Shown here: positions 51,846-60,997 of the stretch, piece by piece
Position numbering within the stretch: position 1 is the stretch's first letter
Layout of the letters: each line of letters begins with the position of its first letter
Origin: Nitzschia sp. pyKryTriq1
Taxonomy: Eukaryota; Bacillariophyta; Bacillariophyceae; Bacillariales; Bacillariaceae
Assembly: GCA_956465555.1 (NCBI GenBank)
Contig: OY101123.1
Location: forward strand, 1,240,001 to 1,304,000
DNA length: 64,000 nucleotides
Reading direction: 5' to 3'
Notes under the pieces: generated by a model
The model's input: the letters and a program-made list of their open reading frames with translations, nothing else
The model's database searches: none
Told to the model about the DNA's origin: nothing
Translations under genes and position numbers: made by a program

Positions 51846-52042
51846 TAGGACCTTTCTTCCATCAAACAATATGCTGTATCATCAAATCGCTATAATTGAA
51901 TTCTAATAATCATAGCAAGGGCTTGGTTTCTATCAAACAATGTGACGTACCCAGGTTTTCTGGTAGACGGACCTTACACAACGTCCATTCTTAGCGCGGA
52001 GACGGCGGATTTTGCTGGCTCGTGAGGGTGAAATATACTACA

Positions 52043-52753
52043 CTACGAGCTTTGCGGTGCCAAAGTCGTCTCGCTTGATATATGGGCTTCCTCTACCCGC
52101 TGCGTAGGCTGGGGTATCGTAGACGGTTGATCCTGCGGAGTCGCTACGATGGCGCTATTGTCACTGGCGATTTTCTCTGTAGGTAACTCCTGAATCTTTG
52201 CCCGCTTGGCATTAGGCTCTTCTGCGTCACCCCGACTAGCAGGCACTTCCATTGGACGGTTCGGGCTTGAAGTCCTCTGGTCTGACATAATAACATCTCC
52301 GCCTTGTTCACTGAGATTTCTAGACTGGGAAGCCCCTTGGCCTTGCTCAACATGCTCCGAGGTCGGCGCATCGTTCAACGGTTCATCGCCTTTGTCATCT
52401 TCTTGAGGTCTCGCTTCTTTTTCTGCTTCTAGTTGCTGCTGATGTTTCAGTTGAGCCTCTTGCTCTATTTTCGCCTCGTGCTCCAGCCTTTCCTCCTCGG
52501 TTAAGGTCGAAAGTGGAACCCATGTTGCCACCTTGAAGGAAATAGCAGAAGCCGGCGGCCGCCAAACCTTCACCCATTTTTTCGCGGGCCGCTGTGCCGC
52601 TTCTTCAAATTTGCGCTTCAAACCGCCGTCGCCGCCACCGCCTCCTCTCCTGGAACCATCACTCCGCCGTCTCTTGGACGATCCACGTGCCGCCCTCGTG
52701 CTTCGTCGGCCAGCAGCGCTGGTAGGGGTGGTGCTCGTGTTGTACCGAAACAT
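52043..52753 (-). CDS. Basic, disordered protein with a BCL7-like core
   Basis: 236 aa from ATG 52753; the frame stays open upstream to 53116, but that part crosses GC-rich promoter DNA. Residues 1-50 are Arg/Gly/Ser-rich (RRSTRAARGSSKRRRSDGSR). Residues ~55-90 hold the only ordered-looking part: KKWVKVWRPPASAISFKVAT followed by WVPL. Its K-W-V-x-V ... F-K ... W-V-P pattern recalls the BCL7 domain of SWI/SNF chromatin remodellers (KKWVTVGDTSLRIFKWVPV). The remainder is Glu/Gln/Pro-rich. The BCL7 link is a by-eye resemblance and needs a profile search. Confidence 0.65.
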   Translation of the reverse strand: MFRYNTSTTPTSAAGRRSTRAARGSSKRRRSDGSRRGGGGGDGGLKRKFEEAAQRPAKKWVKVWRPPASAISFKVATWVPLSTLTEEERLEHEAKIEQEAQLKHQQQLEAEKEARPQEDDKGDEPLNDAPTSEHVEQGQGASQSRNLSEQGGDVIMSDQRTSSPNRPMEVPASRGDAEEPNAKRAKIQELPTEKIASDNSAIVATPQDQPSTIPQPTQRVEEAHISSETTLAPQSS

Positions 52754-53955
52754 GGTCCTTGATCGTATTGAAAAAAATATTCCTATGTCTTTTATCGATA
52801 TGCACGACGTATTGAGAATGATTGGACCCAGCAAGACTATACCGGTAGGATCCACTCTTTTTGTTGCTCGTGAAGTCAACAACCACAACAAGTATCCACC
52901 GGTACTTGTACTGTAGTTAGTGAGCGATAAAGCAGAAAGCGAGGAGGTCGGGAGGACGGAGTGAACTGTGGGCAGTGAGTACCTGGCACACCAGAAGCCA
53001 CAGGCGCAGCGCTTGTGCGTGTTGGCGCGTGTTGGCGCGCGGGCGGGCGGGCCCGCAGGCGGCAGGCGGCGGCAAAGCACGCAACGCAGGCCAGACGGAT
53101 TGAATTTTCTCCTCACTCCTCACTCCTCAACCTCGACCGTCCGTCGACCGCATTATCGTGCGCACCCCATACATATCCAATCTATAGAATAGGCAAATCC
53201 AATCTCTAAAATTACTTAACGATTCTATGTCCTAAGCGACTCTGACACGCCAGCAACAAAATAAAACGTGATTCACCAGTGACACAAATTTTCACCATTT
53301 TTGAGCCTCCAAACCGCTCCATATCCAACCCAAATGGGCTCGAAGATGGCCCAAAACGACGCTTTCCACCAACTCGGTTTTTCAACAATCCCGACGCAAG
53401 ACTTCCACGATGCTTGCCATCCATCATCTCCTCCAGCATACAACCTCAGAACCTCATTTCCCATGGTTCCACACCAAGTTGGTTCATGGCGGCTTCTTGG
53501 GACGCTACTGGTGTTTGATAGTCGCTGTCTGCATCAGTCAATGCCGAACATGACTGATGCGACAAGATGGACGCTAAACTGGTTGGTCGAAGTGTAAATA
53601 ACTAAGGATTACTAGAGCTGCGTTGTTACTTTACTTTTACTTTACTTTTTCTTTAGCACTTCATGAGTATACATACAATGGATTTTGTGAAGCGGATGGA
53701 ATATTTTCTGTTTTGGCATGAATTTTGTTGATCGCATTTTATTGCATTACCCCGCTCGGATGAGAAGTGATCGGATCGGTCACATTTTACCGAAGAAAGG
53801 GATGACAGACGGAAAAAGGACGAAAAGGGAGGAGAAGAACAAACAGACGCCGCAGACACGACAGACACTAACCATTGGATATATCATAAAAAGTATTCGG
53901 ATATGTAGAATCCTGAATGTTCGCTTATCCATTGGATATGCAAAAGACGCTTATC

Positions 53956-53982
53956 GTGCTGTGCTGTGCTGTGCTGTGCTGT
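53956..53982. repeat. (GTGCT)5 pentanucleotide repeat
   Basis: Five uninterrupted copies just before a GTACC cluster. Confidence 0.9.
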
Positions 53983-54002
53983 ACCAAGCTCAAGCTTGTA
54001 AC

Positions 54003-54050
54003 CGGGTACAGTACCTGGTACCAGGTACCGTATGTACCGGTACCAAGGGT
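54003..54050. repeat. GTACCGGTAC-type palindromic cluster
   Basis: Contains CAGTACCTGGTACCAGGTAC and GTACCGGTACC within 50 bases, about 275 bp upstream of the coiled-coil gene. Confidence 0.8.
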
Positions 54051-54324
54051 ACGAACAGACAGTAGACCGCTCAGACCTCGTGTATTTTCGCGCACGCCCG
54101 GCGGGCGTGGAATTTTTTTTGGCGCACCTTCATTATTTTTCAGGCAGATAGACCCAACTTCAAACTCAACCGACGGACATGAGATCGTCATGCTTCCTTC
54201 TTCCTTTGTTGTTATTGTCACAAAAACGAAGAGAAGAACAGCGATATCGCCGTACCTGACGCGCCTGTTTCGTCTTCGGATAGGAAGTCTACATTGCTGA
54301 ACGTTAGAGAAAGTACCTGGAACC

Positions 54325-55893
54325 ATGAAAGTATTTCGACGATCGCTACCGCCGCTTCCTCATCTCGGAGGAAGTATTCGTCGTGGACATGTCTCGGAAG
54401 ATCGGGAATGTCTCCTCGAATCTCGTGAGAGCAAGGAAGAACAAGAAGCCGCATACGACTATGGGAATGATCTGGGTCTTGAGCAAGAAGACTATCTCCG
54501 CATGGCTGCTGCTTGGGAGTCTCGGTGTGTGGAACTGGAAGCCATCATCAAGCAGATGAAAATGTATTCCTACCAAATGCCACAGATGTCACTAGCGACC
54601 CCCAACGGCCCAAGACAAGAACGCGAACATAACGAGATGCAGTCTGCAATGAAAATGATGAAGCAATATGTTCTCAAACTCGAGAATGAGAATGAAATTC
54701 TCTCCGAATCGTTGGCAGAGCGAGATCAAACCGAAACTCGCAGTGGTGTTGGAAGCGCGGGGTCGTCTCCCTCTGCTGCTGAAGGAAAAACCCCAAATAA
54801 ACCCGACTGGAAGGTGGTATCGATCATGGCAACCAAACTTGTCGAGGCCAAAAAAGAAATTTCAGAGCTCACCTACGCAAATGCGTGCAAGGACCGCGAC
54901 ATGGAATCACTAATTTCTCAATTCGAAGAAATGCAGTACGAGAACGAACGATTGACTACAAAATGCATGTCTTTGGAACAAGCAGCTTCGTCACTTGTCA
55001 AAGAAGTTTTTGAGACCACTAAAGTCACCTCCGGAGAAAAGACGCAATCTCGACTGGTGAAGACCCGTGGTGCAACCACGTCTCTAGATGTTGAAATCGA
55101 CTGGCTTCCGGAAGACGCCACCATTCACGGCTCACAGGAGCTAGGACAAGAATCGTCCGTTCATGAAAACGAAGCAGATGATACAATCCATGATGACAAC
55201 TCCCAGATCGTGTTGGGAGAGACTACGGTCGAGTCTCAAGATGATGCATCCTCGTGTGATCAGAATGAACATATCAAGACGAGTGCACGCGTCAGCTTCG
55301 AAGAAATACCTGAAAGCAGGGCAAATCTCTCCATGGAGGAAGACGTCATTGTTGAGACGGTTCGCGGGGACTCCGATGATGATGACATTTCTGAGGGACA
55401 ACCCAAAGATCTAGAGACGGAGGGTAAAGACCCAGTTGGCTCACAGGACGGTAGTTCAAGCGATGATGTTTCTGATGGGGAGAGGAGGGATGGACTGGGC
55501 CCCTTACCATCCAATCCCTTTGAAACGTTACGACATGATAGTCTCGTGAACAATGAGTTGGAGCCATCTACTTCAACCACCAGTGAAATGCAACAGTACA
55601 GTCGGGACGCCGCTGTGTTTCACCACGAAAATGCAGAAGCTCGCGAAGCGACAATGTCAGCAATCCAAGAACGTCGCGCAAACCAAGAACCGGAAGTCCG
55701 GGTCGATGGGGATACTTCTCAAAAGCCACATGATGTCCGGTTGGATATCTTGCAGAACGTTAGTAAGCATGGTAAATGGCACAACAAATTGCTCTGTCGT
55801 CTCGGTGTAAAGCGGAACGAGACCAGTGAGAAACCTAAAAAAGGAAAGCGCAAAGCTAAGGGAGCTGAAACTGAGCATGGGGTGTTTTGCTGA
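54325..55893 (+). CDS. Coiled-coil protein of unknown function
   Basis: 522 aa from ATG 54325. Coiled coils at ~55-135 (MAAAWESRCVELEAIIKQMK; MKMMKQYVLKLENENEILSE) and ~165-230 (ATKLVEAKKEISELTYANAC; ISQFEEMQYENERLTTKCMS). The second half is acidic and disordered. A basic tail (KKGKRKAKGAETEHGVFC) ends in Cys, four residues after His; it is not a clear CaaX box. The tail could contact membranes or nucleic acid. A cytoskeletal or scaffold role is plausible but not shown. No transmembrane segment. Confidence 0.75.
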   Translation: MKVFRRSLPPLPHLGGSIRRGHVSEDRECLLESRESKEEQEAAYDYGNDLGLEQEDYLRMAAAWESRCVELEAIIKQMKMYSYQMPQMSLATPNGPRQEREHNEMQSAMKMMKQYVLKLENENEILSESLAERDQTETRSGVGSAGSSPSAAEGKTPNKPDWKVVSIMATKLVEAKKEISELTYANACKDRDMESLISQFEEMQYENERLTTKCMSLEQAASSLVKEVFETTKVTSGEKTQSRLVKTRGATTSLDVEIDWLPEDATIHGSQELGQESSVHENEADDTIHDDNSQIVLGETTVESQDDASSCDQNEHIKTSARVSFEEIPESRANLSMEEDVIVETVRGDSDDDDISEGQPKDLETEGKDPVGSQDGSSSDDVSDGERRDGLGPLPSNPFETLRHDSLVNNELEPSTSTTSEMQQYSRDAAVFHHENAEAREATMSAIQERRANQEPEVRVDGDTSQKPHDVRLDILQNVSKHGKWHNKLLCRLGVKRNETSEKPKKGKRKAKGAETEHGVFC

Positions 55894-56483
55894 AGTTTGA
55901 AAATAATATCGTCCTCAAATCGTGTGAAGGATTGATTCATGAATTTTAAGTCACAATTCCATCCTCAAGACTTGAGAAGGATGGATCCATGAATTCGATG
56001 CTACAATTCCATCCTCAAATCGTGTGAAGGACGGTGAATTTGATGTTACTTGTTCGACCAATCTAATCAGTAGTGAGTGAGCTGGTAGTCGATACCGGTA
56101 CTGGTAATGTTTGCTAAAGCAGGACATACCGGTACTATGTACACCAAGTAGTCGTACGAAGTACAGACAGAAACACATTACGTACGTAGTACGTACGTCA
56201 TTCGCTCGTAGCGTTCGAAACACACTGTATCATACATACCATCGGTACATAGTCTCTAGAAAAGATCGCGACCCGCTACACGCGACCGAAAATTCACCAT
56301 GTTGACGATTTTACCATGACGACGAGGCTCCTCGCTCCTCGTGTATCCGTTCATGACCATCATCAATGTCGATGAAACACCACACACGTACCTATCACAA
56401 CACTGTCCCGCCAGGAATACTACATTGCAGGGGAGAATACCAAATATATTCAGCGGCAAATCAAGTAGAAATCGTGTACCATC
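55894..56483. other. Intergenic with 50-bp tandem repeat
   Basis: Carries the tandem repeat at 55912-56045, a GTACCGGTAC patch near 56093-56135 and an ACGTACGTAGTACGTACGT palindrome near 56180-56198. Confidence 0.6.
55912..56045. repeat. 50-bp tandem repeat, about 2.7 copies
   Basis: Units begin TCCTCAAATCGTGTGAAGGA at 55912 and 56012, with a diverged unit at 55962 (TCCTCAAGACTTGAGAAGGA). Period exactly 50 bp. Starts 19 bp after the stop of the coiled-coil gene. Confidence 0.9.
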
Positions 56484-57731
56484 ATGTCGTCGAGCCAACC
56501 ACTTCATTCGGCAGCTGTGCTGTTTTCGTATCTTCTAGTGCTGTGCTCACTACAGGATGCAATCACGGCATTTTCCCACGGTCCTCTAGCTACTTTGCAG
56601 GGCCGATCCCCAAATCACGTATTGGGAGCCGCTGCATCCGGGGACTATGAGACGATGGACGGCGAGAAACGCATCAATCTCAAAGTTGACCTGGACCAAG
56701 CCAAGGTTGCCACAATGGATGAGGTGGGTAGCGGAGACAAGAAAGTGTACTGTCGCTGCTGGTTGTCGGGGACATTTCCACGTTGTGACGGAACACATGT
56801 GAAGCACAATGCCGCCACAAATGATAATGTTGGACCCTTGATCATTTCCGTCCCAAAGTCGGAGGAAAAGAGTGAAACCGAACCTTCCAAAGCACTTCCA
56901 ACCAGAAACAAAGTGGAGGGAAGGAAAAAACGACTCCTCTTCGGATACCGTGCCACCGCTCTGGCCTACCTTTTTTATTGTCAGCGTTATTTCTCTGTCA
57001 AGGGAATCCAGCCGTTTGCGGTACAAGTTACCAGTGGGTACGTTTTGGTGGCAGGGCTTGCCTACATTCTGTCGTCGGCTGTCAAGGGGGATCGACTTTC
57101 GAGCGATACCTATAAGCGTCTCAACCTCGTATTGATTGAGTTTGGTATGATCGGAGTGCTGGGGTGGGGCTTGGTTAAGTTTGGTGAGGTCGTTCCGGGG
57201 TTCTCCCCAATTATAGTTCCTCCACTTTTGGCAACGATCCATGGTATCAAAGGATACGGCTACGGGGTTTTGGGAGTAGACAAGTCAGGAAGCGCTTCGT
57301 TGCTTGGAGATTTTAGAGAAGGCGTTGTCAGCACGTTGAAAGGATACTTTTCCATTCCGAAAAATGCAAAGGCGACTGGCTACTTCGCGGCTACTTGGAT
57401 GGTGACAGCTATGAAACTAGCCAAGTTGGTGGAACTGGGTCAATTGGTCGCCGGGGGCGCCAACGGGCTCACGATATTCACTCGAACATCTCGCTTCTCG
57501 CGATACGCAATGCTTTCGATGGTACTCTATACGCTGAAAGATGCCGCGGATCGCTCGCGGTTGGAAGGAACAACCTTTATCGAGCTCAACATTTTATCTG
57601 CAGGCGTGTTGGCGGCATTGGCTTCCTACGTGAGTGCCACCAGTCCGCTACTGGGAGGTACGGCGGCTGCATTCTCTGCCTTTTCGGCCTTCAATGGAGT
57701 GACCTCTATTCTGAAAAAACGCCAATCCTAA
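56484..57731 (+). CDS. Plastid-targeted CDGSH iron-sulfur membrane protein
   Basis: 415 aa from ATG 56484. Residues 1-29 are a signal peptide followed by Phe (DAITA/FSHGPL), the diatom plastid import motif. The CDGSH domain follows at ~85-115: VYCRCWLSGTFPRCDGTHVK HN, with the three Cys and one His that hold a labile [2Fe-2S] cluster. The C-terminal ~250 residues contain about five to six hydrophobic segments (TSGYVLVAGLAYILSS, VLIEFGMIGVLGWGLVKFG, AMLSMVLYTLKDAA, FIELNILSAGVLAALASYVS). NEET proteins act in iron, sulfur and redox sensing and usually have a single anchor. Here the cluster domain precedes a multi-pass membrane part that I do not recognise. Likely thylakoid or envelope. Confidence 0.88.
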   Translation: MSSSQPLHSAAVLFSYLLVLCSLQDAITAFSHGPLATLQGRSPNHVLGAAASGDYETMDGEKRINLKVDLDQAKVATMDEVGSGDKKVYCRCWLSGTFPRCDGTHVKHNAATNDNVGPLIISVPKSEEKSETEPSKALPTRNKVEGRKKRLLFGYRATALAYLFYCQRYFSVKGIQPFAVQVTSGYVLVAGLAYILSSAVKGDRLSSDTYKRLNLVLIEFGMIGVLGWGLVKFGEVVPGFSPIIVPPLLATIHGIKGYGYGVLGVDKSGSASLLGDFREGVVSTLKGYFSIPKNAKATGYFAATWMVTAMKLAKLVELGQLVAGGANGLTIFTRTSRFSRYAMLSMVLYTLKDAADRSRLEGTTFIELNILSAGVLAALASYVSATSPLLGGTAAAFSAFSAFNGVTSILKKRQS

Positions 57732-57775
57732 CTTAGTATACTCGCCAAACATCCATCTAGCTATCGCTGTTTTTT

Positions 57776-60193
57776 CTATCCAACGTTTCGTTTCTTCGCT
57801 TCTTGAATACCATACGGAGTGAGTAGCATATTTCCAACGCATCGTGTCCCATCGTCAATTTCGTGAAAGAAGGGTGTTTCTTGCATCACATTATCATCTT
57901 GGTCCTCCAAAAATGGCTTAGGCTGCAGCGAGTAGGGAATGGGCAAGTGAATCAGCTTTTGTTGCAGATCATTCAATAAGGGCTGGTGACACGAGCACTG
58001 ATGGGGAGCAAAGCCGTAAAGGCGTTTCTCTCTTGGTTGGATACGGCTCGTAAACAGGACTCCGAGCTCAAAGTTGGCATATTGAACCTTTTCTTTCGAT
58101 GTCGAAAACGGGTCGGTGTCTCTGATTCGTTTGCCCTGAGCCCCTTGGGACAAACATGCGCTCGTGAGTAGGAACCAAGAGAGATACTCTCGGGCAGTAT
58201 TGCTAGGGTCGAATCCATGCCTGCGGATCAGTGAATGTTTGGTCACTAGTCGGCCGATTGATTTGAAATGAGGCACCAATGGTGTGGGCCGTTGAGGCGG
58301 ATCACTGATTTGAAAACGCGCCAAACGCGAGATACTAGATCTGTCGCACGAATTGAATGTGTTGGAAGATAGGAACACCCAGGACGCTTCTAATTCTGTA
58401 TCTTCGTGAGACAAACTCTCGACTTGTTGGGTGGATAGTGGTTCCTGGTTTTCGCGGGAACGATTGGCATTTATAATATAGGTACGGGAGGGCCAGACAA
58501 TATCCATTCGTTCCAAAAGAGCTGCGTCATCCCAATAGTCAATGGAGTCGTCGTTGTCACTACCACTTTGTTGACTGACATTGAGATAGCTACGAACGAC
58601 ATCGGCCATTTGGTCCCGCTGCCAATTCCCACCAAAAGACGTAGGCTGCACGATTAATCGGTCGGTGTTGGATTGGAGCAAGGTTGAGTTTTCCCGTTGC
58701 AAAATGTCGTGGACTCGTTGTCGTCCATAGGAAAAGGGGGGTTGCTTTTTTGGTGTCGTTTTCTTAGTAGTTGTGACTGTATCCTCCCAATCGCCGGGAA
58801 CGACAGGAACGAGATGAACTTGAGCCTTTTCAAATTGAAAGGACTGGGCGAGTTCTAGCAAGGGGAATCCCAGCTGCTCGTGCAAAAAGTCGTGGACCTT
58901 GGTATCTCCTTCAAAAGCAGATCCATCCAATTTCTCCAAGAAATCTTGCAGCACAAGACCAAAGTCGTTCCTCTTGGCTGCTGGAGGAGGCGTGGATTTG
59001 AGCGGCGCACTAGATTGTTGTCGCAGCCGTTGTTGATGCTGCTGATAGCGACGATTGGGTCCAAAGCGTTGGACCCACGTTCCTTCGATTGTCTGCGTCT
59101 TGGTGAGGTTGGCAGTAGACACCAAGACGACCACGTTTCCGCTGGTTTCAAACAAAATCATAAATTTGGGATGATGGACTCCTCGTTTGAATTCTGTGCT
59201 GCTGGTAGATTTGGATGAGTGAGACTCCACAGGTTCATAGGACACTCTTGTATTGGCTGCTTCCTTGGGCTTATTCCAGGCCGAAAGAATGTACGTGAAA
59301 GAGCAAAATTTGCCTATATCATTCCTTGATGAGGATGCGACAGTGTTTGCTTCGGGAGTCACAGTAGTGTGTCTAGAAGCATCCGACTGCGTCCCCTCCA
59401 CGTTGTTCGACACAACGGGAGGACACCCATTTGCATTCCCACTTTTTGGTGTTGTGGTGTTTGCAAGCGAAATATGGGCAGCCATGGCCTCGGTGCTCTT
59501 ACTGGAGCTAACAACTTGTGCTTGTGTTTGGAGGGATAAAGCACCTTGGGAGCTGGAGGACTCTTCACAGCTATCGTCCTTTGTAGTAGTACTGGTAGCG
59601 AGTCGGCTAGATGAAAATTCCACAAGTGGAATAGAAGTATTGTTGCCTTTCAGTGGAGGATGACTGCTGCAAGCAGTAGCAGCAACCTTTTGCTTTGTAT
59701 GAGAAGAGACAGACGAAGGCTGACTATTTTCTTGTTCGGGGCTCTCATCAAAGAAGGAGGAGGATTCCTCCTCATCGGAATCATTCTCGTGTTCCTCCGC
59801 CATTCGTCGTTCTTGATTGAACTTCTTGGCTCCATGTATGATCAAGGTAGGAACCGTCGCCTTGGGGCCCACCAACTGCGGAAAGGCTTCCACCAACCAA
59901 GCCGTGTCCAGAGTGAAAGTCCCCAAAATTGCAGCTTTCACATCTAGCGACTGTACTAGTCGTTCTCGACTCATCAAGGGGGGAGCTTGCTTGGCACCAC
60001 AAGTACAGCCACCACCGCTGTTATTACTGCTGGGAAGCGGATCCCCATCGACATGATTCAAGTAGAATCGATCGCTCCAATACCGAGTGCCATCCACCGT
60101 GACACTTGGCGCTTCCAGCACGGCCTGCGCCAATGCCATCTGGCTGGACATATAGGACGCGCTTTCCCAAGGTCGCTCTTGGCGCTTGGACAT
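57776..60193 (-). CDS. TDP1: Tyrosyl-DNA phosphodiesterase 1
   Basis: 805 aa from ATG 60193 (MSKRQERPWES). Both HKD half-sites are present: HHPKFMILF with STANLT near residue 338, and PHFKSIGRL followed by WFLLTSACLS near residue 640-690, then NFELGVLF. DVKAAILGTFTLDTAWLVEA matches the N-terminal strand of the fold. TDP1 removes topoisomerase I peptides and other 3' adducts from DNA ends in the nucleus. The family is usually ~500-600 aa; the extra length is a ~150-residue Ser/Thr/Glu-rich insertion between ~135 and 290, plus a second Ser/Gln-rich loop. The C-terminus also contains CSCHQ. Convergent with the CDGSH gene, 44 bp between stops. Confidence 0.9.
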   Translation of the reverse strand: MSKRQERPWESASYMSSQMALAQAVLEAPSVTVDGTRYWSDRFYLNHVDGDPLPSSNNSGGGCTCGAKQAPPLMSRERLVQSLDVKAAILGTFTLDTAWLVEAFPQLVGPKATVPTLIIHGAKKFNQERRMAEEHENDSDEEESSSFFDESPEQENSQPSSVSSHTKQKVAATACSSHPPLKGNNTSIPLVEFSSSRLATSTTTKDDSCEESSSSQGALSLQTQAQVVSSSKSTEAMAAHISLANTTTPKSGNANGCPPVVSNNVEGTQSDASRHTTVTPEANTVASSSRNDIGKFCSFTYILSAWNKPKEAANTRVSYEPVESHSSKSTSSTEFKRGVHHPKFMILFETSGNVVVLVSTANLTKTQTIEGTWVQRFGPNRRYQQHQQRLRQQSSAPLKSTPPPAAKRNDFGLVLQDFLEKLDGSAFEGDTKVHDFLHEQLGFPLLELAQSFQFEKAQVHLVPVVPGDWEDTVTTTKKTTPKKQPPFSYGRQRVHDILQRENSTLLQSNTDRLIVQPTSFGGNWQRDQMADVVRSYLNVSQQSGSDNDDSIDYWDDAALLERMDIVWPSRTYIINANRSRENQEPLSTQQVESLSHEDTELEASWVFLSSNTFNSCDRSSISRLARFQISDPPQRPTPLVPHFKSIGRLVTKHSLIRRHGFDPSNTAREYLSWFLLTSACLSQGAQGKRIRDTDPFSTSKEKVQYANFELGVLFTSRIQPREKRLYGFAPHQCSCHQPLLNDLQQKLIHLPIPYSLQPKPFLEDQDDNVMQETPFFHEIDDGTRCVGNMLLTPYGIQEAKKRNVG

Positions 60194-60997
60194 GGTCAGT
60201 GTGTTGGGTTTTGTAGTCAATCTACTGTAGCTTTTATAGACATGGGCGTGTAATGGCGATGCAATAAGTAAGCAGGTGAGATGCGTCCCGCAACCCGCAA
60301 CCCGCAACAATGACAACAACTACAACAACAACAACCGAATTCGAGTTTTGTGGAAGATGATGCTTCTTCTTCATGCCGAGAAAACCGCGCCGAAAAACTC
60401 GTCTGCGCTGTGCTGATCCAAACCGTACAAAGTACGTACCGCTTGTTTGGGGCACGATCCATCTCATCAAAAGGGGAGAAATCGCTTTAAAAATCGATCC
60501 AGAACCCCAAATAATCTTTGAAAGAGTTCGAGGTCATCGAGACGAGGGTGGCGGCGGAATCCTTGCTATTATGTACCGGTACGGGTACCGGTATGTACTG
60601 TACGAACCTGGAACCCTTGAACAGAAGAATGAGAAGAGCAGCATCAGGCATTGTACAAGTACCAGGTACCACTGTCTTTAGACGATTTGCGTGTTCTCGT
60701 TTTCATACCGGTATGAGTGTCTGTCGTTGCAATCCAGACCCGTCATCCGCCATACATATGTTTTGTTTGATATGAGTATCCAACAATCGCCATCCATGCG
60801 AACGCCAAGCTGCTTGTTGCGCCATGGTGCAGCATGATGATGCGTCGAGTGTGGATCCTTCACGTTGCTTTGGTACATAGGGGCGATGACAATTACAAAA
60901 TAATGGCAACTCCATTACTGACATGAATGAGAGAAACAAGGTTTTTTAATCAACTACTATCATCATCAACATCACCACCACCACCACCACCACCATC
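60194..60997. other. Intergenic, divergent promoter
   Basis: Between TDP1 and the VIT/VWA gene. Contains GTACCGGTACGGGTACCGGT near 60573-60592 and other GTACC words to 60710, and a CAT/CAC trinucleotide run (60961-60997) directly against the next ATG. Confidence 0.6.
60573..60710. repeat. GTACCGGTAC-type palindromic cluster
   Basis: Dispersed words: GTACCGGTACGGGTACCGGT, CAAGTACCAGGTACC and ATACCGGTATG. Confidence 0.75.

Larger units (their letters stand above)
52754..54324. other. Long gene-poor stretch
   Basis: About 1.6 kb. Includes the GC-rich block GCGGGCGGGCGGGCCCGCAG near 53040-53060, a 53273-53590 stretch with open frames on both strands but no recognisable motif, (GTGCT)5 at 53956-53982 and a GTACC cluster at 54003-54050. 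Confidence 0.5.

Noticed and set aside
53212-53600. Overlapping frames on both strands in a gene-poor stretch
   Set aside because: No start context, splice partner or family motif; I could not choose a coding strand.
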